This document shows positions 1-8,943 of a stretch of DNA of 64,000 nucleotides, piece by piece. This stretch comes from Paenibacillus sp. Soil522 (GTDB lineage: Bacteria; Bacillota; Bacilli; Paenibacillales; Paenibacillaceae): assembly GCF_001428245.1 (NCBI RefSeq), contig NZ_LMRV01000028.1, positions 55,288 through 119,287 on the forward strand. The letters run 5' to 3'. The position numbers and the translations under genes are program-made. How positions within the stretch are numbered: position 1 is the stretch's first letter; the number at the start of each line of letters is the position of its first letter. The notes under the pieces were generated by a model. It searched no databases. It was not told the DNA's origin and worked only from the letters and a program-made list of their open reading frames with translations.

Positions 1-225
1 ATCCAGATCATTCAGATCGAACTCGAAGCGGATGAAAAACATGCCGCCTTCCGGATCCATCGTATATTGATCCGATTGCACGATATTCGCTCCGTGCTCA
101 TACAGGAAATGCGATACGGCCGCTACGATGCCCGGGCGATCCGGACAAGAAATAAGCATGCGGGCGCGGCCGCTTTTTCCGCCGATATCATTTGTTATTA
201 CGGGCGGGTTAGATTGAGATGACAT
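1..225 (-). CDS. purU: Formyltetrahydrofolate deformylase, N-terminal part (cut by window edge)
   Basis: Hydrolyses 10-formyl-THF to formate and THF, supplying formate for purine synthesis and one-carbon balance in the cytoplasm. Only the first 75 codons are inside the window. After a short polar leader the translation reads [20 protein letters not shown] and then [12 protein letters not shown], the amino-terminal ACT regulatory domain typical of PurU; the catalytic formyltransferase-fold domain lies beyond base 1. The start ATG (223-225 on the minus strand) has a GAAAGGAAG ribosome site about 10 bases upstream. The neighbouring nfo gene on the same strand ends 55 bases upstream. The family call is firm; completeness of the gene cannot be judged. 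Confidence 0.88.
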   Translation of the reverse strand, partial: MSSQSNPPVITNDIGGKSGRARMLISCPDRPGIVAAVSHFLYEHGANIVQSDQYTMDPEGGMFFIRFEFDLNDLD

Positions 226-280
226 GGACTTCAAACTTCCTTTCACAACGATATATATGAAATGGGCGAATTAGCCTATA

Positions 281-1411
281 TTACACTCTCGCCAGCAGTT
301 CTTTACCACCAAACCAAGCGGTAATACGCTGATTGATTTGTTCCTCCGTCAATTCGGAAGACAAGGGATTACCTGCGAGCACAAGGTCGTACAGACGCTC
401 CATCGGCTCGCGCGGATCAGCTTTTTTCGCTTTCGCGTCATTTTTCAGCAGTTCCCATGTGGACAGCACAAACAATCTAGGATCGATTTCTTGTTTGCCG
501 AAGAAATGATGAAGACGCTCCACGTCCTCGAAAAACGTTTCTCCTAAACGATTTCTCCCATTGCCGCTCAGCAAAGCGATTTCCGCTTCATACATCGGCC
601 GCTCCGTCTTGTCTTCCTTGCCGATCCAAGGCGTCTCCAGAATGAATGGACGTCCTTGGAGGGCTTCATGACCGATGATCCGCTGGATCGCCTCATGTCC
701 AAGCCAGCCTGCGCCGACCGGTGCATGCCTGTCCTTGCTTGCTCCGCGTGGGTTTTTGCTGTCATTCACGTGAACGACCGCTACGCGGTCCAGTCCAACC
801 AAACGATCGAACTGTTCAAGCACGCCGTCCAGATCATTTATTAAGTCATAACCAGCATCATGCATATGGCAAGTATCCATACATACGGTAAGGCGATGAT
901 TATCCTGAACCTTATCCATAATGGCTGCAAGCTCTTCAAAACTGCGGCCGATTTCGGTACCTTTTCCCGCCATCGTCTCAAGCGCAATGTTAACATTCGT
1001 TTCTTTCGTCCCGGCGAGCACTTCATTTAAGCCCTCCGCTATACGCGCAATGCCATATTCTGCATCCTTATCCGTATAAGCGCCCGGATGAAGGACAATA
1101 TTACGAACACCAATATAATCCGTCCGGCGGATTTCTTCCTGTAAAAAAGAAACCGCAAGCTCGTAAGTAGAATCCTTATATGAGCCTAAATTCACAATAT
1201 AAGGAGCATGTACAACAATTTCGTTGATGCCCGATTGCTCCATAAGCGACTTGCCTTCTTCAATATATAACGAATCGATCGGCTTCCGTCTTGTATTCTG
1301 AGGTGCGCCGGTGTAGATCATAAATGTGCCTGAACCATAAGATACAGCTTCTTGTGCTGCCGTTAGCAGCCCCTTGTCCGAAAATGATACATGGGAACCT
1401 ATTTTCAACAT
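281..1411 (-). CDS. nfo: Deoxyribonuclease IV (endonuclease IV) with a C-terminal extension
   Basis: AP endonuclease that cleaves 5' of abasic sites in base excision repair. All nine metal ligands known for the E. coli enzyme are visible at matching positions: H68, H108, E145, D179, H182, H214, D227, H229 and E259, in the usual contexts ([34 protein letters not shown]), so three-zinc catalysis should be intact. The TIM-barrel enzyme is normally about 280-300 residues; here about 95 extra residues (from roughly 282) form a charged, probably helical tail rich in E, K and R. The tail has no motif I recognise. The ATG start is followed at once by the conserved LKIGSHVSF. Confidence 0.95.
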   Translation of the reverse strand: MLKIGSHVSFSDKGLLTAAQEAVSYGSGTFMIYTGAPQNTRRKPIDSLYIEEGKSLMEQSGINEIVVHAPYIVNLGSYKDSTYELAVSFLQEEIRRTDYIGVRNIVLHPGAYTDKDAEYGIARIAEGLNEVLAGTKETNVNIALETMAGKGTEIGRSFEELAAIMDKVQDNHRLTVCMDTCHMHDAGYDLINDLDGVLEQFDRLVGLDRVAVVHVNDSKNPRGASKDRHAPVGAGWLGHEAIQRIIGHEALQGRPFILETPWIGKEDKTERPMYEAEIALLSGNGRNRLGETFFEDVERLHHFFGKQEIDPRLFVLSTWELLKNDAKAKKADPREPMERLYDLVLAGNPLSSELTEEQINQRITAWFGGKELLARV

Positions 1412-1512
1412 GAATATTACACCCCTTTCAGTTGATCAAACCTTATTTTACAAGGAATGTCGAAATAAATCTAGGAATACGGTATAATTCATTATTGAGG
1501 TGAAAAACACGT

Positions 1513-1950
1513 ATGAAAGTTGCGCCAGATTGGTTTATGTATTTTATCGTTTTCTGGGCGATCGTCATGGTTGCGGCTATGTCGATTGGCGGATTTTTCA
1601 TGTTTCGAAAATTTCTCAAGGTGCTTCCGATGCGAGACGGCAAGTCTAAGCTCGATTGGCAAAACTACTGGGTAGATCGCAGCCGCAGCATGTGGAGCGA
1701 TGATTCCAAAGCGCTGCTCGATGAGCTTGTATCCCCGGTGCCGGGCGCTTTTCGCGATATAGCTAAACATTCCATCGCAGCTAAAATTGGCCAAGTGGCG
1801 ATTGAACATGGCGCATCGTCAGTTACGCGCGAGCACTGTATCGAAGGCTACATACGAGCTACTCCAAAACGTGATTACCGCAGCCTGGTATCGTTCCTTG
1901 AACGTCAGGGAATCGACTATGGACCCTATAAGCATTTACTTAATAAATGA
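1513..1950 (+). CDS. DUF2621 (YneK-like) membrane-anchored protein of unknown function
   Basis: A 145-residue protein with one N-terminal membrane segment (about residues 8-30, after PDWF) and a soluble domain. The soluble part contains WQNYWVDRSRSMWSDDSKALLDEL and a basic C-terminus (TPKRDYRSLVSFLERQGIDYGPYK). I recognise the pattern as DUF2621, the family of B. subtilis YneK; no function is established. The start ATG follows GAGGTG about 11 bases upstream, and TATAAT at 1483-1488 is a plausible -10 element, without a good -35. The gene diverges from nfo and is followed by stem-loops, so it is probably monocistronic. Confidence 0.7.
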   Translation: MKVAPDWFMYFIVFWAIVMVAAMSIGGFFMFRKFLKVLPMRDGKSKLDWQNYWVDRSRSMWSDDSKALLDELVSPVPGAFRDIAKHSIAAKIGQVAIEHGASSVTREHCIEGYIRATPKRDYRSLVSFLERQGIDYGPYKHLLNK

Positions 1951-2027
1951 GTTTGAGCCGCCCTGTGCGGCTTGAGCTCATTTATACTTTCGGCAAGAGT
2001 TAACGGCCGTGGACCGTTTCTTGCTTT
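1945..2027 (+). terminator. Tandem stem-loops after the DUF2621 gene
   Basis: First hairpin 1945-1983: AAATGAG pairs with CTCATTT and AGCCGC with GCGGCT, overlapping the stop codon. Second hairpin 1994-2023: CAAGA/TCTTG and AACGG/CCGTT with a 3-base bulge. Neither has a long T run (only short T stretches follow), so termination strength is uncertain. Confidence 0.5.
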
Positions 2028-2105
2028 ATATCGTTATTTTGCATTTATATAAAAATGTAACCTAATCTGAATTCAATTCGTTATAAAATGCAGGAGGCGG
2101 TTCTT

Positions 2106-2606
2106 ATGATGAACTCATCGAAGCGAAGAAGAAGCAAAAAAGCAGCTACAGCAGGAGCAGTTCTTCTAGCTGTTATGCTCGCCGCATCAGCTTGCGGCGG
2201 CACGAACACGAACAATGCAAATATAGGGAACAAGCAGCAAGGAACAGTGAACGAAGGGCCGGTTATCAGTGAATTGCCTGAAGAAAGCGGTGTGCTTGAA
2301 CCAGATGTATCGTCGCCTGAGCCGATTGCAGATGAAGCAGGCAACAGCGGCGCAATTGAGGAACCGGCACCGGCAGAGTCAGTCAAAGTCAGTGAGGGCA
2401 CTTATAGCGGTCTAATCGACTCGCACTCTATAGAAATTGTAACAGCTTCAGGGGCAATTGCCCTGCAAGTAACCGAAAAGGATATGAGCGCGTTAGAAGC
2501 GCTGCCGGACGCTGCAAAAGTAAAATTCGAGTATATGGAAAAAGCAATCGAAGGCGAAGCGGACCTCAAACAAAATTGGCTCGTCAAAATCGAGGAAATC
2601 AAGTGA
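2106..2606 (+). CDS. Putative secreted lipoprotein, unknown function
   Basis: 166 residues. The start is set at ATG 2106 because a strong AGGAGG (2092-2097) lies 8 bases upstream; an earlier in-frame ATG at 2088 would place that site inside the gene. A very basic N-terminus (SSKRRRSKKAA) is followed by a hydrophobic stretch (AGAVLLAVMLAASA) and a Cys that fits a lipobox with Ala at -3, so lipid anchoring outside the membrane is likely. Next comes a low-complexity N/E/P-rich linker and a small C-terminal domain (about 100-166) beginning GTYSGLIDSHSIEIVTASG. I do not recognise the domain. The gene lies 26 bases upstream of the YfhF-like epimerase and may be co-transcribed with it. Confidence 0.7.
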   Translation: MMNSSKRRRSKKAATAGAVLLAVMLAASACGGTNTNNANIGNKQQGTVNEGPVISELPEESGVLEPDVSSPEPIADEAGNSGAIEEPAPAESVKVSEGTYSGLIDSHSIEIVTASGAIALQVTEKDMSALEALPDAAKVKFEYMEKAIEGEADLKQNWLVKIEEIK

Positions 2607-2632
2607 TGAGGTAAAAGAAGGAGCGAACAGGG

Positions 2633-3535
2633 ATGCGGGTTGCGATTGCCGGAGGAACAGGCTTTATCGGAAGTGCGCTGACGAAGGCCTTACTGGAGAG
2701 AAATGATGATGTATGGATTATTTCAAGGCAGAGTTCAAAGGAGCAGTCAAATCAGTCCGGCTTCACCCAAATAACATGGAGCGAGCTTGAAGCTGCTCCC
2801 TCTTTGCTTGAAGGCATTGATGCTATTGTCAATCTCACCGGTGAATCCATAAATCAGCGCTGGACGGCAGCAGCCAAGCAGCGCGTTATGGATTCTAGAT
2901 TGACGGCAGCAGCCCGCATCTCTAAGCTCGTTAAATTGCTTAAGCACAAGCCGCCGCTTGTCGTTAACGCATCTGGCATTTCTGCTTACGGCATATCGGC
3001 AGACGGTATTTTCGATGAAACAAGCCCGACTAAGGTAACTGATTTTTTATCGGAAGTCGTTCAGAACTGGGAGCAGGCCGCAGACGGTATCCCGGCAGAG
3101 CGGCTGGTAAAGCTCCGAGTCGGCGTTGTATTGGACAAAAAGGATGGTGCTTTTCCTTTAATGGCCATGCCCTACCGCTTGTTCGGAGGCGGTAGAATCG
3201 GCAGCGGAAAGCAATGGCTTTCTTGGATTCATCTTGAGGATATGATCCGTCTTATTTTATATATTATGGACAACAAGCAAATAACCGGGCCTATCAACGG
3301 CTCCTCTCCCAATCCGGTAACGAATGATTTTTTTGGCCGCGCGATTGGCAAGGCTATGGGGAGACCGCATTGGTTTCCGGTTCCGGCCTTTCTGATGAGT
3401 GCCTTGTTCGGCGAGATGTCAACACTGCTCCTCGACGGACAGCGCGCGCTGCCCCGAAAAGCGCTTGAGCATGGCTTTAGCTTCCGGTATCCGACAGTGG
3501 AAAGCGCCATGAATGAACTGGTGGGCCGCGGCTAA
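2633..3535 (+). CDS. yfhF: TIGR01777-type NAD(P)-dependent epimerase (YfhF-like)
   Basis: Extended short-chain dehydrogenase/reductase of the TIGR01777 group. The N-terminal dinucleotide-binding motif AGGTGFIGSAL is at residues 5-15. IVNLTGESINQRWTAAAKQ and NASGISAYG are diagnostic of this subfamily, and the C-terminal 50 residues match DUF1731 (LMSALFGEMSTLLLDGQRA, then LPRKALEHGFSFRYP). Length 300 is normal. The substrate is unknown. AGAAGGAGCG precedes the ATG. It converges with the FHA gene of the pilus operon, with only 10 bases between stop codons and no clear terminator. Confidence 0.9.
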   Translation: MRVAIAGGTGFIGSALTKALLERNDDVWIISRQSSKEQSNQSGFTQITWSELEAAPSLLEGIDAIVNLTGESINQRWTAAAKQRVMDSRLTAAARISKLVKLLKHKPPLVVNASGISAYGISADGIFDETSPTKVTDFLSEVVQNWEQAADGIPAERLVKLRVGVVLDKKDGAFPLMAMPYRLFGGGRIGSGKQWLSWIHLEDMIRLILYIMDNKQITGPINGSSPNPVTNDFFGRAIGKAMGRPHWFPVPAFLMSALFGEMSTLLLDGQRALPRKALEHGFSFRYPTVESAMNELVGRG

Positions 3536-3545
3536 ACCTGCCTTA

Positions 3546-5126
3546 TCATCCTGATTTCAGCTCATAGGAAGGGCCTTTTGTGCCTGCCAGATGGATAACG
3601 TCACCTATTGAAAGCTTATAGCTTTTGTAAGGAATCATCGTTTGTCCATTTAGCAGGCTTCCATTCCTGGAGCCAAGATCCTTCGCCCTATACTCCCCCT
3701 TCAAGCTCTCAATCTCCAAGTGAAGACGCGATATGCCGCTAGCAGCATCCGCATAGTTGATCTGCTCTCCCGTCCGGCCTATTTTAAAGCATCCCTCTAT
3801 TAATTCCAGCTTGTCATGTTGTCCCTCCCAGCTTCTTTGCAGCCATATGGCAGGATTACCCGGATATTGCTCATGCTGATCACGTCCAAGCAGAACCGTC
3901 GGCTCGGAAACGGGCGACACGGAATTCGCGGCGGCTGCATGCAGCGCAGCTGCGGAATGAGCTGTGTTTGCCTCATAAAGATCATCCGACGATCGCATTG
4001 AAGCAGCCTCGTTTATCTTATGCTCTGCATATATGTTTGCGAGCCCCGGAAACATTCCGGAGTCCGGCTCATATGGCTCAACTGGCTCATATTGGCCTGA
4101 CTCATATTGGTCTAACTCAGATTCTGCTTCTACCGGGGATGCGTGCGGATTCACTCTTTTCCTCCAAACAAACAATATAGCGACTAGAAGGAGTAAGGTT
4201 ATCCCCAAGCTGATTAGCAGACTTTGTCTTGTCGCTGCCGCGAAATGGATAAAGCGCCATACGCACGCAATCGCAATGATAAGTCCAGCCGTTAGCATCC
4301 ATTTTTTCTTTGTCTCCGGCTCTGCCTCCTCTAAAGAGAAAGTACGTGCAATATCAATTTCAGAAGACGTTGGATGACCATTAGTCTCACCCATCTTTTT
4401 CGAAAAAAGCTGATGATGAGGCCGCAGAATGGCTTGATCGCCTTGCTCTTCAGCTCGCTGCTGCTGTACGGGCCGAAAAGCTTGCTCTATCTGCAGTGAC
4501 GGTTGTACCCGATCATGCATCGTTTGTTCTATTCCATTTTGTGGCTTTGAAGATACTTCACCTATTAAATCTAAAAGCGTCGCCCTAAGCTCAACAAGCG
4601 GCCATCTCTTTCCGGTCAAATGATGCAGAACGCGCTTTAAACCCTCTCCGTCGATTTTATCGATATATGATGTGAATCGAACGATCAACGACAAAAGGTC
4701 GCCTGCTCCGATCATTTGTTCTTCGGCGCCTCCCTTCATTGGGACGTATGCTAGATGAATGTCATGCAGCCTTTCAGAGGTAAAAATAAACTGCTCGTTA
4801 AGCAGGCAGCCTTCCGGTCTTAGCATATAGTGCTTGCATTCAAAGAGCGCATCCGTAACGCCTAGTATAAGCGTATAGTATTGCTCCATCGTGAGCGGCT
4901 GCTGCTGCAGACGGTGAATGAGCATTTTCATACCTGACAGCTTGTATCGGAAGGTGACTTTGCCGTCCAGTTCGAACCAATCAACAGGCAGCAAATAAGG
5001 AATTTTCTCACTGTGAAGCATATGCAGCTCTATCTCGTCCAGCTCGCCTCTGCATATGCCGCTTTCTCTATCAATCGTCATCTCATGCCCCTGGTTCATT
5101 TCAAAATCAATTCGAAAGCTTTGCAT
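3546..5126 (-). CDS. DUF6382/FHA-domain membrane protein, last gene of the Tad-type pilus operon
   Basis: 526 residues in three parts. The N-terminal ~190 residues resemble the DUF6382 domain often seen with FHA proteins in Firmicute Tad loci. Two membrane spans follow at about 276-297 and 303-321, then a long acidic, low-complexity linker. The C-terminal FHA domain (about 445-522) keeps the phosphothreonine-binding residues: IGR, GISRLHLEI and LGSRNGSLLNG. FHA domains bind pThr peptides, so this protein may couple pilus assembly to Ser/Thr kinase signalling; that role is inference, and no kinase gene lies in the window. It ends the operon, 28 bases after the prepilin peptidase. Confidence 0.82.
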   Translation of the reverse strand: MQSFRIDFEMNQGHEMTIDRESGICRGELDEIELHMLHSEKIPYLLPVDWFELDGKVTFRYKLSGMKMLIHRLQQQPLTMEQYYTLILGVTDALFECKHYMLRPEGCLLNEQFIFTSERLHDIHLAYVPMKGGAEEQMIGAGDLLSLIVRFTSYIDKIDGEGLKRVLHHLTGKRWPLVELRATLLDLIGEVSSKPQNGIEQTMHDRVQPSLQIEQAFRPVQQQRAEEQGDQAILRPHHQLFSKKMGETNGHPTSSEIDIARTFSLEEAEPETKKKWMLTAGLIIAIACVWRFIHFAAATRQSLLISLGITLLLLVAILFVWRKRVNPHASPVEAESELDQYESGQYEPVEPYEPDSGMFPGLANIYAEHKINEAASMRSSDDLYEANTAHSAAALHAAAANSVSPVSEPTVLLGRDQHEQYPGNPAIWLQRSWEGQHDKLELIEGCFKIGRTGEQINYADAASGISRLHLEIESLKGEYRAKDLGSRNGSLLNGQTMIPYKSYKLSIGDVIHLAGTKGPSYELKSG

Positions 5127-5154
5127 CTCTCTTATCTCCCTTCAAGCAGCTGGC

Positions 5155-5667
5155 TTAACTGATCATCGACCATACCGTAACAGCTGCAGGCGCGACCGCC
5201 AGCATGAACGGAAATTTATTGCCTGACTCCGCCCATTGCAGCCACTGGCGTTTTCTCCATCCCGCCGCAGGAACGAGGAACGCTGTTACGCCTGCCGCAA
5301 CCTTTTTCCCAAAAGCACGATTAACCATAATTAGACATCCCCCGATAACACCTGCATACAAAATGGCATACAGCATCATATCAAGAACGGTCCATACCCC
5401 GACCCAAGCGCCCAATGCTCCAAATAGCTTCACATCACCGGCACCTATCCCTCTCGCAAGGTGAAGCAGCAGCAAAGGAACAAAGCCTGCAGCAGCACCG
5501 GCCGCCGCCGATGCAACACCGTCCATTCCGCTCAGAGCGGTATGATAAATAAATGCAGCGGCAAAAAAGCTTGCCGTCAGGCGATTCGGAATGATTTGCA
5601 GCTTCAAATCCGTTATAAAAGCAATAATCAGAAGTACGGCTGCGGCAGCCGTCTGTATGAGGTCCAT
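5155..5667 (-). CDS. tadV: A24-family prepilin peptidase (TadV/CpaA type)
   Basis: Integral membrane aspartyl protease that cleaves class III signal peptides of Flp pilins and pseudopilins. The start is set at ATG 5667 because AGAAAGGAGAT stands just upstream; a longer frame to 5697 lacks a ribosome site. In this 170-residue form the catalytic Asp pair is D20 (ITDLKLQIIPNR) and D78 in the diagnostic GxGD motif (RGIGAGDVKLFGALGAW). There are about five or six membrane spans. No cytoplasmic methylase domain is present, as in TadV/CpaA. Substrates should be the pilin at 9681-9866 and the TadE-like proteins of the same operon. Confidence 0.9.
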   Translation of the reverse strand: MDLIQTAAAAVLLIIAFITDLKLQIIPNRLTASFFAAAFIYHTALSGMDGVASAAAGAAAGFVPLLLLHLARGIGAGDVKLFGALGAWVGVWTVLDMMLYAILYAGVIGGCLIMVNRAFGKKVAAGVTAFLVPAAGWRKRQWLQWAESGNKFPFMLAVAPAAVTVWSMIS

Positions 5668-5702
5668 ACTAATCTCCTTTCTGCTGCAGCTTAACAATCC
5701 GG

Positions 5703-6698
5703 TTAATTGCTGCCGCTGCTTTTCTCGACTAAAAAATGCATCGAAACTTGATTGTCCTGCTTGTTCACCTCAGAGGCAGTAAGCTCCCAAACACCTGGAG
5801 TCGTATTTCCGGATACATGCCATGTCCACTTTACGTAACCATTGGCATCCGCAGCAGCTTCTCCCAGATGCTTCGCTTTACTTGAGCCGCTTTTGTACAT
5901 AACACCCAAGGATAAAGCTGCACCCGGTGCTGTTTTCACGGTAGCGGTTGCCTTCCGGCCCGGCCGGAGAGGCGTCGGCTCTATAGCCACGATTTGTATA
6001 GGGATGCTATCTTGATTTCCGCTTTCCGCCCCATATCTGGCAGGGGCTGCATCGCTTATCCAAACCCGCTCAGCGGCCTGCTCTTTCAGCACGATCGGCT
6101 TGCCGTAAAAGGGCAGCTTCAACGGGAAATCATAGGCCACCGCGATTGATAAATATGGCTCATTCGCCTTCTCCAAATCAGGCAGCGTTAACCATTCCAG
6201 CCTTAGCCTCGCCGGCTCAATAATCACTGCATCGGTGAATTCTTTTATTAACGGCTCAACGACAGAGCGTCCTATTTCCGTTGCGGCCATATTTTGAAGC
6301 GGCCCGAAATCGCCTCGAAGCGCAGACGACACTAATGCTCCTGCCGGCGACGGCAGCCATTCTGAAGCTTCAGCCGCAATCTCGCTCCAAGCTGGCAAAG
6401 GGATGAGCGCCTGCGCTGGCACTGGAATACTGGCTGCTGCCTGCTGCCATGCCAGTTCTACAGGATGAATGTTCGCTGCAATTTGCCTTACCGTTTGGGA
6501 GGCCGCCGAATGCAAAGCCATCTGAACAGCGCATAGACGAATTAGCATGACAAACAGCAGCAGCACAATAATAACCATTGGCATCACTAACGCAGCTTCT
6601 ACGACTATCGAGCCTTGCTCGTCTCTAGTGCGCCTGCATTTAATAGGACCAGCCAATCGTTTGTTTCGTCTCATAACGGTTGCCGACAACCTTTCCAT
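5703..6698 (-). CDS. TadE-like pseudopilin with large extracellular part
   Basis: 331 residues. The N-terminus has the class-III-like site DEQG/SIVVE: cleavage after G29 would leave Glu34 at +5 of a long hydrophobic helix (about 30-55), the TadE pattern. The remainder is a large extracellular region ending in an Ig-like segment (RPGRKATATVKTAPGAALSLG and then WTWHVSGNTTPGVWELTASEVN). The gene overlaps the end of the DUF5702 gene by 59 bases. The start is uncertain: ATG 6698 or ATG 6674 (MRRNKRLAG) are both possible and neither has a good ribosome site, suggesting translational coupling. Probably a minor pilin or assembly factor. Confidence 0.8.
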   Translation of the reverse strand: MERLSATVMRRNKRLAGPIKCRRTRDEQGSIVVEAALVMPMVIIVLLLFVMLIRLCAVQMALHSAASQTVRQIAANIHPVELAWQQAAASIPVPAQALIPLPAWSEIAAEASEWLPSPAGALVSSALRGDFGPLQNMAATEIGRSVVEPLIKEFTDAVIIEPARLRLEWLTLPDLEKANEPYLSIAVAYDFPLKLPFYGKPIVLKEQAAERVWISDAAPARYGAESGNQDSIPIQIVAIEPTPLRPGRKATATVKTAPGAALSLGVMYKSGSSKAKHLGEAAADANGYVKWTWHVSGNTTPGVWELTASEVNKQDNQVSMHFLVEKSSGSN

Positions 6699-8943
6699 CC
6701 AAAAGTCCGAATCGGCCTAAGGTCCGCATTAAGCCGGGAATAAACCATAGCTCCACAGAGACGCTGGCCTCTCCCGTTACTCCGCTGGGAACGGCTGAAA
6801 GCATCGTTCCGCTGTTTTGCTCGATGACCGCAATCATACGGGCCAGTCTAGTCTCATGGCCCGCACCATGCATAAGTATAAAAAGCCGCAAATAGTCGGT
6901 GTACGAAAGCTCTGCCTTCACATATTTGGATAAGGGCGCTGATCCTCGCTCGGTGAAAGCAAGCATATCTTCAATCGTCTTCTCTAAGCCGTAAATCAGC
7001 GCCGCTGACAAAATAAGCAGCGGATGGCCAAGTGATTTGCTTGCAATTAACCCCTCCATCGTCCTCACCGCCAGGCGCGCCGCAAATAGCTCCCCGTATG
7101 CAGCTGCTATGTTTCCTACCGGATTGTGAAAGCCATAAATCACATATTCCGCTTCCTGATTATTAAAAGAGACGGCATGCGACAGCTCTGATACATTTCC
7201 TTCCGTCATCAAGGATCGCAGATGCTGAGGAGCAAAGGAGACATAGCGGTGAACCACATATTCGCCAAAATAAAGCGAATCTCTTGTTTGTTCCAGCATC
7301 CCTGCCATACCCTCAAATATATCTCCCATAGTTGCAATAGACTGCTCTGCTGCCTCATGCGCATCGCTTGCCTGCTCAAGCCCCGATGCAGCATCCGTTT
7401 CGCCTAACTGTTGGTTGAACAACAGATTATCGTTAAAACGCTTCTTGACCTGCTCGAAAACCTGCATATGCTCTTCCGTCTGCGGGACAGAAGTCAAGCT
7501 GTGAAGCAAGCCCCTCGCCTGCTTCCACAGCGCTCCGGCTTGCTTCTCCTGCCGCTCCAGCTGCGCCGTTACATTGCCTTGCTCTTGTGTCTGCTTTCGG
7601 CTGATCATAACGCTGGCAGGCCTAATGTATTTTTCTTCATAGCCCCCGTAGGCGAGCCGCAAGCTAGTAATGCCCTCAAGCCATGTTTCTGCGGCTATAC
7701 TAGTGATTGGCTTCACCAATGAAGCCAGGCTATTGGTTTGGAAGCCTCCCGCTTCCATATCTATCGCTGCTGCTGCCCTACCTTGCGCCTCCAGCTCCTG
7801 CCTATACACACTAAACCAATCATCCGGTTTTACAAGCTCATCTGCCGATTTCTTCACCTGCTCAATATCGGAAGCAGCGCTGGAAGGCACCTGGTATTGC
7901 CCAGTTCCCGTTACGCTTCGTCTGGACACAGCATCATAAGCTGCTTGATCGGGCAGCTGGTTCGCTTGCTGAACAAGCCGCTGCATGTCCTCATTCAATA
8001 ATCTTGCCTCTTCAAGCTCCGTAATGGCATCTGAATGCAGCTTCACATGCCGCTTCAGCATTTCGCCGCTTACCTTGCGCAGCTCTATCGCGAATGCTCT
8101 GACTTTTTCCTCGTATGCTTCAATCTCTTCTGCATATCCGGCTTGCAGTGATTGATCATGCATAACTTGCTCTGCATAGGCACCGTATTCCCCTACGATG
8201 GTAAGGGCGGAATCGCCAGCTATCGTTACCGCTTCCGGACGAACCGGAATCATCGCATGAATTCCGCTTCCGCTTACCGCCAAAGCTGCCTGCTCCTGCA
8301 GCTGAAGCACTCTATCCAGATGGCTTTCTCGTTTCTCGTATAGCTTCCTCATGCCCTCCAGCAGGCCTACCGTAACGGAAGCCTCCTTCATCGCCCCTGC
8401 CATCGGCGCAAACCTCGCAGCCAGCTCCAGCGTAAAATCAACAGGAGCTTTATACTTCATCTCCTCCAGCACCTGTCTCGCAAACACTTTATGATTGCCC
8501 AGAAACGAAGCTGCATGCAGCGCTGAAGTCTCCAGCTTGGAACGTACCAGCCTCAAACCTTGTTTATCCGATCCGGCAGCTCCTTCAGCATTAGCTGCCA
8601 TCACTTCCGAGAAAAGCTTCTGCCCCTCAGTTCCGCCGCGGCCGAACAGCCCATATCTCTCATAAAGGGTAGAATCATAGGCAGAGAGCACGGATCGGAC
8701 GCTGGAGCGGACAGCATCCTCAGTAAGCTTATGCACAGCCGCAATCCGGGCATAATCGATGAGCAAAGAGAAAAACAGCAGCAGCGATGATAATACGATA
8801 ACCGAAAATACCGTAACTGCCCCATCCTCTCGAAACATCAACCTGCTGCGGAATTTATGTATAGCTCCCACGCCTTTCTTCCCAGTCACAGCTGCCATGC
8901 ACCTCCATCTTGTCCAATCATTCTCGAAGGACCGATCCTTCAT
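6640..8943 (-). CDS. DUF5702 protein of Tad-type pilus locus
   Basis: 767 residues, the largest product of the operon. A basic N-terminus is followed by a membrane segment (about 44-64, VTVFSVIVLSSLLLFFSLLIDYAR), then the motif YDSTLYERYGLFGRGG, characteristic of DUF5702 and TadG-like proteins. The rest is extracellular, with extended coiled-coil-like regions rich in E, Q and A. The segment start EDG/AVTVF resembles the prepilin site of its neighbours but has Phe at +5 where they have Glu, so processing may differ. The ATG overlaps the stop of the upstream gene (TAATG), indicating coupling. Likely a surface or pseudopilus component; the exact role is unknown. Confidence 0.8.
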   Translation of the reverse strand: MKDRSFENDWTRWRCMAAVTGKKGVGAIHKFRSRLMFREDGAVTVFSVIVLSSLLLFFSLLIDYARIAAVHKLTEDAVRSSVRSVLSAYDSTLYERYGLFGRGGTEGQKLFSEVMAANAEGAAGSDKQGLRLVRSKLETSALHAASFLGNHKVFARQVLEEMKYKAPVDFTLELAARFAPMAGAMKEASVTVGLLEGMRKLYEKRESHLDRVLQLQEQAALAVSGSGIHAMIPVRPEAVTIAGDSALTIVGEYGAYAEQVMHDQSLQAGYAEEIEAYEEKVRAFAIELRKVSGEMLKRHVKLHSDAITELEEARLLNEDMQRLVQQANQLPDQAAYDAVSRRSVTGTGQYQVPSSAASDIEQVKKSADELVKPDDWFSVYRQELEAQGRAAAAIDMEAGGFQTNSLASLVKPITSIAAETWLEGITSLRLAYGGYEEKYIRPASVMISRKQTQEQGNVTAQLERQEKQAGALWKQARGLLHSLTSVPQTEEHMQVFEQVKKRFNDNLLFNQQLGETDAASGLEQASDAHEAAEQSIATMGDIFEGMAGMLEQTRDSLYFGEYVVHRYVSFAPQHLRSLMTEGNVSELSHAVSFNNQEAEYVIYGFHNPVGNIAAAYGELFAARLAVRTMEGLIASKSLGHPLLILSAALIYGLEKTIEDMLAFTERGSAPLSKYVKAELSYTDYLRLFILMHGAGHETRLARMIAVIEQNSGTMLSAVPSGVTGEASVSVELWFIPGLMRTLGRFGLLDGKVVGNRYETKQTIGWSY

